Assembly (NCBI GenBank): GCA_001683735.1
Contig: LUGG01000005.1
Span: forward strand, 1,364,001-1,428,000
From: Grifola frondosa
Lineage: Eukaryota > Basidiomycota > Agaricomycetes > Polyporales > Grifolaceae
Reading direction: 5' to 3'
Length of the DNA stretch: 64,000 bases
Shown one piece after another: positions 56,711 to 64,000 of the stretch. The position numbers and the translations under genes are program-made. The notes beneath the pieces are model-generated. The model ran no database searches and was not told the origin of the DNA. It was given only the letters and a program-made list of their open reading frames with translations. How positions within the stretch are numbered: the first letter of the stretch is position 1; the number at the start of each line of letters is the position of its first letter.

Positions 56711-59700
56711 TCAGTTCCGGATGCGCTCATGTGGCTCCTGCCACGGCACATCTACGTGATGATTAGCAATCGCATTGAAACTAAGAGGTAGAGAGAAACG
56801 TACTAAGGATGGCAAGAATCTCCTGCTCTGTCTCCGACGCAATGATGTTGCCTAACGATAAAGAGAATTCAGCAGTCGGTGAAATGGTAACAGAAGGAGG
56901 CGGATCGGGCGCACCTGCGTTCGTCTTCTGCCGGCGATTGCACGGATTGCGCACGACGCCCCCATAGAGCCCGCGTTGGTTGAGCGAGTAGCCCATCCGG
57001 TTCGCCTTCAAGCGCACAGAGCGGTTGAACTTATCACATCATTTAGCCTCACGCGTAAGTCAGTTTGAGAAGCACTCACGCCATCATCGCCCTGTCGAAG
57101 GGATGAATACACGTTACCGTGAAGAGACTGAAAAGAGGAACGTACAGTATAATAGAGCAATGCCGCACCGCGCGACTTCCATGGGACAACCAAGAAGTCT
57201 GCACGTTGAGATCATAAGTTAGGACGTACGGCAAGAAGCGTGCCGACTGACCTATTCGCTTCGCAGCCCGTCAGGGCCCTTGCGACATAGCCGCGGTATA
57301 TGAGCTCTAGATCATCATAGTTTTCTGGGACAGCGAGGTCTTCAGTGATGATCTTTCGATGATGTAACTTCTCCAGTAATTGTGTAGTACACCTACGTGT
57401 GGATGAGCAGTGGAACAACCAGGTATGGGTGAGGCGCACCGCGATGAGTCCTCCCGTCAGCTGTCGGCCGAGTAATCAAAATGTCGATATCGCCGCAATC
57501 GGCTCTGCCTCTGCGATGTTGATCAGTGGAGAGGCGGATAGGAGTTGAAAGAAGGCCTACCGTCTGAAACTGCCCATTACTTCAATATAGAGATCCGGAT
57601 CGATCTCGAGGGCTGTAAGGATATCATAAAAAATGATATAAAATCATTGCATAGGAGGAAGGAATACCTATAGGTTTAATCATGTTAAAGATTTCCTCAA
57701 CTTCGCTCCTGGGCATTCTGGTGTTAATGTCTGTGAATGAATCATCAATATAAAAATACGGAACAACAAGATGAACAATCGAATATATGACGGACCTGAG
57801 TAATATTCCAGGCCAATACTTTGTGCAGCGGTAAGCTTGATTCCGCCCTTCCCCGCCTTGACATCCTCCAGTGTCCTACAACCAGCGTTGTACCAATTCT
57901 CTGCAATGGCGGGTCCTGTACATTCACGATTAGTAACGCCAAGGTTTGGAATGAAGAATATGCCCACCGACACCATAAATGCCCATGAAAAACATGGCAA
58001 CTTGTGTTTTCTCCGTCTTCTCAAATCGAATCCGGTCCAATGTCCCTTTGTCTATGATCTCCATGATCTAGTTTGTGGATCATTTCACTATGTTCCAACA
58101 TCACCTTGGGGAGTGAAGCCTCACCTTGCGTGCCGTCTTCTCCCCGACGCCATAGATTGTCCGCGCTTCGTCAAAGCTCTTGATCCTCTTGGGGTAGTCA
58201 CGAATACCCTTAAGGGCTACCAACCATTCTACATCAAATTTCGAAAGAAATGCAGACGGGTAGAATCACGCACATTTATTGTAGCTGTAAACCCGCCAGT
58301 GGTCCTCATTGGTCGCATGTGCCTCATGAAGCTTCTTCAGTTCGAGTAGCTGCAAACCCCCACGTCAGCACGCCGCAGCACATATTTGAATGTGCAAGAA
58401 CTATTTACCTTATCGACTACATCTTGATTCGCACATGGACCGTCCTTCTTTCCGTCTTTGGTGTCACATATAAATCCCTAACAGAGGAACGGCGAATGAA
58501 ACAATGCAAAGATAATAGATATACTTGGGCATACCCCCTTCCTTGTGACCTTCCCGCGTGCAACCTTGCGGCGTTTATAGGGCAGATCTTTCTCGTCATC
58601 CGTCTCCGTATCCGAGCGGATGCTCGGACCCGACTCATCGTCGCCACACGGCTGGTGCAAAATCTCATCAGCACATGTCAAAAAGCGGCAAGGGCGAGGG
58701 GCTTACCTCTGCATCGCTCTCGGCCCGTGCTCTAGCATAGAATTCTGCTAGCGGGTCGACGGCGGAGAAACTGTGGGGCTCAAAGCCTGTGTTCTGCATC
58801 TTCCCAGCCGTAGAATGTTCACCATTTCTCGTGGATGCACCCGGCCGTGAGTCGTCTGGATAAGGGATGATGGGGGAAGACGGGGAGATCTGTTTTCCAG
58901 CTGGAGGGCCTGTCGTTGCACTGCGCGGAGGGACTTTATCATGTGTGAATGGTCTGTCATGGGCGTCAGGATGTGCGAGCGCGCGGAACGTGCCGCTAAA
59001 TTAAATCAAATGAAAAGTATACGCACGAAATGTGGCTCAACTCGCCGCTATCTTGGACAATTTCCGTCCTGCTGGCATCGCCCTTATCTATGAGCTGCTT
59101 CTTCCTCCCTTTCACTTTCGGCATTATCTCGCCAGGCTTCATCCAGGGTAGTTTATCAGCGTCTAACTGATCACGGAACGAAGCGTGTTTGTATTCCCAA
59201 TCCATTGGGGCCAGCATCTCTTCTTCATCTTCGCTCTGCTCCCCACTGTCGTCGCATTCTACCTTCCCTTTGATATTGGCTTCTTTGGGGTGCTTGTAAC
59301 CACCGCGCCCGAGCCCAGACAGGACCCAACTCCACTCCACGGTGGGAATATGGTCGGGGATCTCGTCCAACGACTGCAGACCTATGTCTGACAGGAACAA
59401 CAGCTGATCTGCTTCTGTGACAATGTGAGTGATCTGGGCTGGGTCGTATTTGGGCACGAGCGTGCCGCCGTGTTCAACTATCTGCAATTCGAGGATCATC
59501 AGACAAATACAAGTGAGTGTGCCGAATCGAAGAGGGTACGCTGGAAAGAGAAGACGCACGAAGTCCATCCTTCCTCTTGTTTCCACTCCTGCATACCTCA
59601 GATCGTTGCCGTAATAGAATATTCGTCGACCCTTGAGATACTGCTGCACGGTAGGTTTTTCCCCCCGGCTCGTTCCCGCTCTGCAACCTGCGCCATCAGG

Positions 59701-60913
59701 CGCTGCGCGTAGGCCGATGGCGTTATCGGTTCCTTTCTTTTCTTACCCTTCTCCTTCTTAGACAGGGGCGAGGCTGTTGCTTTCTTGTCTTCAACCTTGA
59801 CAGCTACTTCCGGGACAGATGCAGATGGTGCAGATGCGTGGAGCACCTCCGAGATCGCCGGAGTGGTGATATTGTTGTTGCATGCGATGCGAGCCTGCGC
59901 ACTGCTTGTGTCGGACTCGGACGCGGGTATCTTCAATATCTTATCTTGGGGGATGGGCTTGGGGCCGCTAGCAACTTGATTGGACGATTTCGTAACTCTG
60001 ATCTTGGGACCCTGTTGTACCGGCTTTGACGTATCCGCATGAGGTCCTGTCTTATGCTTGTCACTCGAGGGTCCGACGTTGCGGTGGATGTTAGCGATGG
60101 CATCGACTATACGCATGTCAACATCCAGAGGTCCGGACGGTACAGAGACAGCGGATATGGCCTGCGACATCTTTGAGATGCTACTTGTCGATTTACCTTT
60201 GCAATTAACGCCCGGAGCCGAAGACGAAGATTCCGGTACCTCAATATGGGCCGATGAGGACGGTCCCGCTGTCATCAACATATCGGAGTTGCTGTTTGTT
60301 TCAATCCTGAAAAGAGGTTCGTAATGTGTCTTTACTGTACAGTAAAAGTGCCCGATGGCTTACCCTCCGTGATCAGCGTCATGTTCGTCGTCGCCTTCGT
60401 TCGAGTGGCCCTCACCACGGGATCGTGAACACTACTGCTGGAGCTTCGTTTCTTCTTCTTTTTTGTTCTTTCAGCGTGTTCTAATAAAGCTTCAGTTGCG
60501 CTCCGTTTACCGCTTGCTACACTGCTTTTGAGAAGCCCCGGTTGAAGAAGTCGACTGCCGTGTTGCTCAATCAACATCTCAGTACGTGAGAGTTGCAGCT
60601 CATTCCGTATTGAAGTGCTTGTCGGTTCATCGGTAGCAGCCTGGGGACTTGGCAAGCTCTCTTTCGCAGGTGCTGTGGCAACTGAGTCGCGGTTGAAATC
60701 TTGCATGAGAGGAAGAGATGGGTGCGAGGGATGTGGTATTCTTTCACTGATTGAATACGTCATGTCAGCCGTATCAGACTGCAAAACAATTACGAACCCT
60801 CTGGCTGCCCTTGCGCGTAATTCTGCAAGCTCTTGGGAAGTTTCTTCCGGAAGGTTCATGATAGCATCTAGCGCACCGAAGGACTCTTGCGTGTGTCTAG
60901 ACACCTCGGACAT
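56711..60913 (-). CDS. Family X DNA polymerase (pol lambda / Pol4 type)
   Basis: A many-exon minus-strand gene from ATG 60913 to the stop at 56711-56713. It fills short gaps in base-excision repair and end joining. Domains in order: a long Ser/Lys-rich N-terminus (60913 to about 59650); a BRCT domain (GRRIFYYGNDLRYAG, EHGGTLVPKYDPAQITHIVT, TVEWSWVLSG); a basic acidic linker; the lyase/helix-hairpin-helix part (HWRVYSYNKC, GIRDYPKRIKSFDEARTIYG, VGEKTARK, about 58140-58320); a second hairpin and thumb-side text NWYNAGCRTLEDVKAGKGG (about 57840-57900); MPRSEVEEIFNMIKPI; DLYIEVMGSFRR; catalytic GDIDILITRP (about 57465-57495); LPENYDDLELIYRG; KRI-DFLVVPWKSRGAALLYYT, supplying the third Asp across an intron; RANRMGYSLNQRGLYGG; and the tail VPWQEPHERIRN. 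All three metal-binding Asp are visible. I judge it intact, though exon limits are approximate. Confidence 0.9.
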
Positions 60914-62378
60914 GTTGGAGGGGCGTCGTGTTGTGATGAAAGGCTTTTATATGCGCGATGGTCGCGATGCAGGGTGTGGCTCCTAGAGTCGAAGTGGCAC
61001 CGAAGAATGCCAGCCACTTGAGTCACGGTAATGTTGCCTGAAATGGCAAGAGCCGCAATTCCCACACAACCTAGTGTGATCCTCGTGTAAGGCTATGGTG
61101 ACCCGAATTCTTGATGGTCTTCAGCCTTGCAGCTACGAATATGCCTACTTCTGGATTAGTTTGCCCAGTTATTCTTTGGTTCTCTTGATGTTCTGCACAC
61201 CAAAATCGCATTCTCATGCTAGGCTGCAGTTGGCATCTTTCGCCCGAATTTGGGACTCAACGTTCAATGCTAAGGCTTACTCGGGGCCACGTCTAGATCC
61301 AACTTCTTGTTCTGTGTCTGACCCGAACTCCAAGGACTCCTGCGGAATCTCCCACTATGGTCTTCATGCGCTCGAGATGAATGCAATGTCGATTGCAGAC
61401 AATTATTCCCACCTGCCGTTCCAGGGTACGCATATGGTACTCTCGGAATGGCTTTCCTTTCTCATTTTTCAGAACCACACCATAGCCCATGATGGTAAAT
61501 AAGGCACCATACGCACCCACATCAGTGATGTGCGGGCGCAGCGTGGAGACACTGGAGGAGGTGGTCTGAGGTGGCCGGCTGTGATTGGTCTCCTTTGGGA
61601 CTAGTTCTGGATTGCTCTGGCCGTTACCAGAACTGGGAAACGTTCACGGGTCTAAAGCGTCCGCAAGCCTACGGCGGACTAGGGCGGACTTGCCAAAAAT
61701 TCAGTGAGGAAGACCTTCTCCCGCGCTTCTAAATTCCCTTTGACATACATCGGTGTGTTGATTAAAGAGATAACATCTGCTCTCTGCTATCATGGTCTCC
61801 CACGGGCGTCTACATCTTCTCTCCATCGGAGGACCGTCCATGCTGTGGCACTGGTCCGAGATGCCATCTGCGCCATCTGGCCGACGCTGATTTCAAGCCC
61901 AGTCGTCTTCGCGGACTTTTGTTTTCCTATAACATTCCAGCTTTTGGTCAGCATCTTTTGCTTCCGCGCGTACCATTTGTCGGTGATCGAATCATCTGAT
62001 TCCTTGCAATTTTATCGTTGCCAGTGAGCTACCTAAGCGGACCCTGATTGACTTCCTCGTAAAGGCTGCTCTTGTTCTCCTTCTGGATCGCCGTCAACAC
62101 AGCTGAATCGCTGAGTCTCCTATCGGCGCTTCATTTGCACGTCCTCCGTCCCCTCTGCTCATACATGCGCAGCATCTTATCGCCTGAGCACCCCATTCAG
62201 TGCCAGAGGGCTGTTGAACCGTTCACTTCAGTCACTCGCGATCGAAGTCCTCCCTTCGGACCCGCCCAGCCGCTGAGTTTGCGTCGCTGTTGGGTTGTCG
62301 GAGTTGCTATATTATCAACTGACCTGGACCACGCTTTTGCTCGCTTTCTTCCAACTGCCCACCTTTCTGCTTCCCGTC
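60914..62378. other. Divergent intergenic region between polymerase and methyltransferase
   Basis: About 1.46 kb between two divergent start codons. Open frames at 61095-61502 and 61704-62027 have no recognisable domain. The GC-rich part from about 61560 to 62370 could hold the methyltransferase promoter and 5' leader. No canonical TATA or named motif can be assigned with confidence. Confidence 0.4.
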
Positions 62379-63630
62379 ATGGCTGTCGTTTATAATAGGA
62401 ACGACTATTCTGACGACGACGACGACGCCCGATCTACCGTATCCTCTGACGTGGTCGAAGTGGACTCCAACGAGATCCCGAGCTACTTCGTCGAGCGGGA
62501 CGGCAGACTCTTCCATTCTCATGGTCGCTGCCCGTATCCGTTGCCCGTGGATGCGGACGAACAGCGTGTAAGTACTACTTTTGTCGCATAGCCACGCCAC
62601 TGCTCTCGGCGCCCTCCCTGACTTTGGGGCTGCGCTCTGACACTGTCCTTTTCCAGAGGCAAAATGGTCTACATGACACTCTCCTCAGGCTCATCGGGGA
62701 GAAGTTCGTGGGCCCTGTGCCGCAGGTGCTAGCTTTGACTCCAGGGGAGCAGAAGCGCGTGGTGGATCTAGGGACCGGAACTGGAAAATGGTAAGTGTTC
62801 ATCATTCCGTTTTGTGCCTTAAGATCGACAGTGATACGTGTACCTAGGGTGCTGGAGATGGCACAGGAATATCCCCACGTGAAATTTATGGGCCTGGACA
62901 TCGGTGCGCATGTGCTCTTTTGAGATACTCAAGTGGGAGCTGATCGTGCATGAAGTCCCTATTGCAACACGGAGTCCCCCGCGCAACGTGCAATTCGAGA
63001 TACACAATATCAATGAGCGGTTCCGATTCCCCTCTGACAACATCGACTTTGTCCATGCGCGTTCCATCTCGATGGCAGTCAGTGTAACGATCACCGCCAT
63101 TGTCATATCCTTCTTATCCGCTGACCATGGCTCATCATATCAGGCAAGCGACTATCGCACCCTCCTACGAGAGGTGGCGCGCGTGCTGCGCCCGGGCGGT
63201 CTGTTCGTATCGTGCGAATGGGGCCGGGCGCCCGCAATGGCCGACGGCAGCGACGCTAGAGTGTACGCACCTCGCTCATGCGAGTTCTTCAATGCCATTT
63301 GCCGTGCTTTGCACGCTGCAGTCAGGCATTGGTCCCGCCGCGCCACACATCCCTGGCTGGCTTGTTGCCTCTGGCATGTTCCAGCATGTTCAAGCTAGGC
63401 GGTACCTGATGCCCGTCGGTGACTGGCACCCCGAGCCTGTTCTCCAAGCTCTAGGAAGAGATTTCCGCGAGATGCTGGTGTTGTATGCGCAGTCGATGAA
63501 GATTGTGCTGTGCTCGAACGGGCTGAGTGCGAACGAGGTGGAGCGTCTGTACGATGCATATCTGCAGGAGATCTTCAGTGTGCCCGGGATGGTGTCTGTA
63601 TGCTTCACCGTTCATGCTCGCAGGATTTAG
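62379..63630 (+). CDS. Class I SAM-dependent methyltransferase, one apparent frameshift
   Basis: Exons 62379-62567, 62657-62790, 62848-62903, 62956-63083 and 63144-63630 keep frame through the first four introns. Conserved motifs: DTLLRLIGEKFVGPVP, SAM-binding motif I RVVDLGTGTGKW (across the intron at 62791), VLEMAQEYPHVKFMGLDI (acidic end of strand 2), NINERFRFPSDNIDFVHARS, and VARVLRPGGLFVSCEWG (the post-motif seen in this family). At about 63305-63335 the frame changes: CEFFNAICRAL is followed by QSGIGPAAPHIPGWLVASG only after a 1-nt shift. The related fragment at 52320-52360 has one base fewer there and reads through. The end, LYAQSMKIVLCSNGLSANEV to FTVHARRI, is open to stop 63630. Methyl acceptor is unknown; LaeA-like secondary-metabolism regulators are one related group, but I cannot assign it. 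Confidence 0.78.
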
Positions 63631-64000
63631 GCCATGTATGTCTTTCTTGGAATTTGCGGACGTTGTATCCTTGCATTTCGTGTATGTTGCAAATATTGGA
63701 CTTGGTATTCGTCGATCATAACGGAGCGCTTGTAATCAAGGCCCAGATTCGCTAAATTGTGGTGATAATATAAGTTTGTTCCGTTTTGAATATGCACTCG
63801 AAGGAAAAAAAAACCAACCGGCCGTCAACTGCACGAGCGCATTGCGAATGGCTCAGCTACGATTTATACTTGGAATTCGAGAGCATTTGAGACATTCAGA
63901 ACATCGCAAACCTGTTGGGCCCATAATATGTACCAAATAACTTCAATTACAATATATAGCATTTATGTCGCATGATAAGTTATTTCAACTCGAAATAAAT
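63631..64000. other. 3' flank of the methyltransferase gene
   Basis: AT-rich non-coding sequence with a short A run (ggaaaaaaaaacc, about 63804) and no gene or repeat seen. Confidence 0.4.

Overview
The window is nuclear DNA from a filamentous basidiomycete, most likely an agaricomycete (mushroom-forming fungus). The reasons are short GT-AG introns, a velvet regulator with a basidiomycete-style tail, an expanded F-box family, and DNA transposons typical of that group: a KDZ transposase with a CxC2 cysteine cluster, a Plavaka/CACTA-like transposase, and a Helitron with a cysteine-protease tail. No prokaryotic features (operons, ribosome binding sites, CRISPR) are present. Family names are given from memory of the protein signatures; no database was searched.

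Layout, 1-39.4 kb: a nest of transposons. A decayed Helitron forms the outer frame. Its Rep half (about 109-3180) ends at ECAFR, and the matching start of its PIF1-like helicase (IVANHA...) resumes at about 25009. Helicase motifs stop near 25970 and resume near 32838, followed by a USP/papain-fold protease-like domain to 34660. The first gap (3.2-25.0 kb) holds a KDZ-type element bounded by about 650-bp inverted repeats (6.15-6.79 kb and 23.8-24.43 kb, with an extra copy at 22.87-23.49 kb). It carries a minus-strand KDZ transposase and, on the plus strand, three decayed genes of repeat-associated agaricomycete families, one with a GRF-type zinc finger. The second gap (25.97-32.84 kb) holds two divergent genes that look like a separate two-gene element. 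A decayed Plavaka-like transposase follows at 35.27-39.42 kb.

Layout, 39.7-55.4 kb: a 220-bp MITE, then a duplicated region. Three near-complete F-box gene copies and one fragment, none with an unbroken frame, flank a velvet-family regulator gene (46531-50060, minus). The flanks are an imperfect inverted segmental duplication, and pieces of the velvet 3' end and of a methyltransferase gene have been copied into the right arm.

Layout, 55.4-64 kb: host-gene territory. A family X DNA polymerase (pol lambda type, minus strand) contains BRCT, helix-hairpin-helix and GDIDI catalytic motifs. A SAM-dependent methyltransferase gene (plus strand) carries one apparent 1-nt frameshift.

The functional cellular genes are therefore the velvet regulator, the family X polymerase and probably the methyltransferase. 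Nearly everything else is mobile or duplicated DNA in several stages of decay, which lets the insertion order be read: Helitron first, then the KDZ element and the two-gene element inside it.
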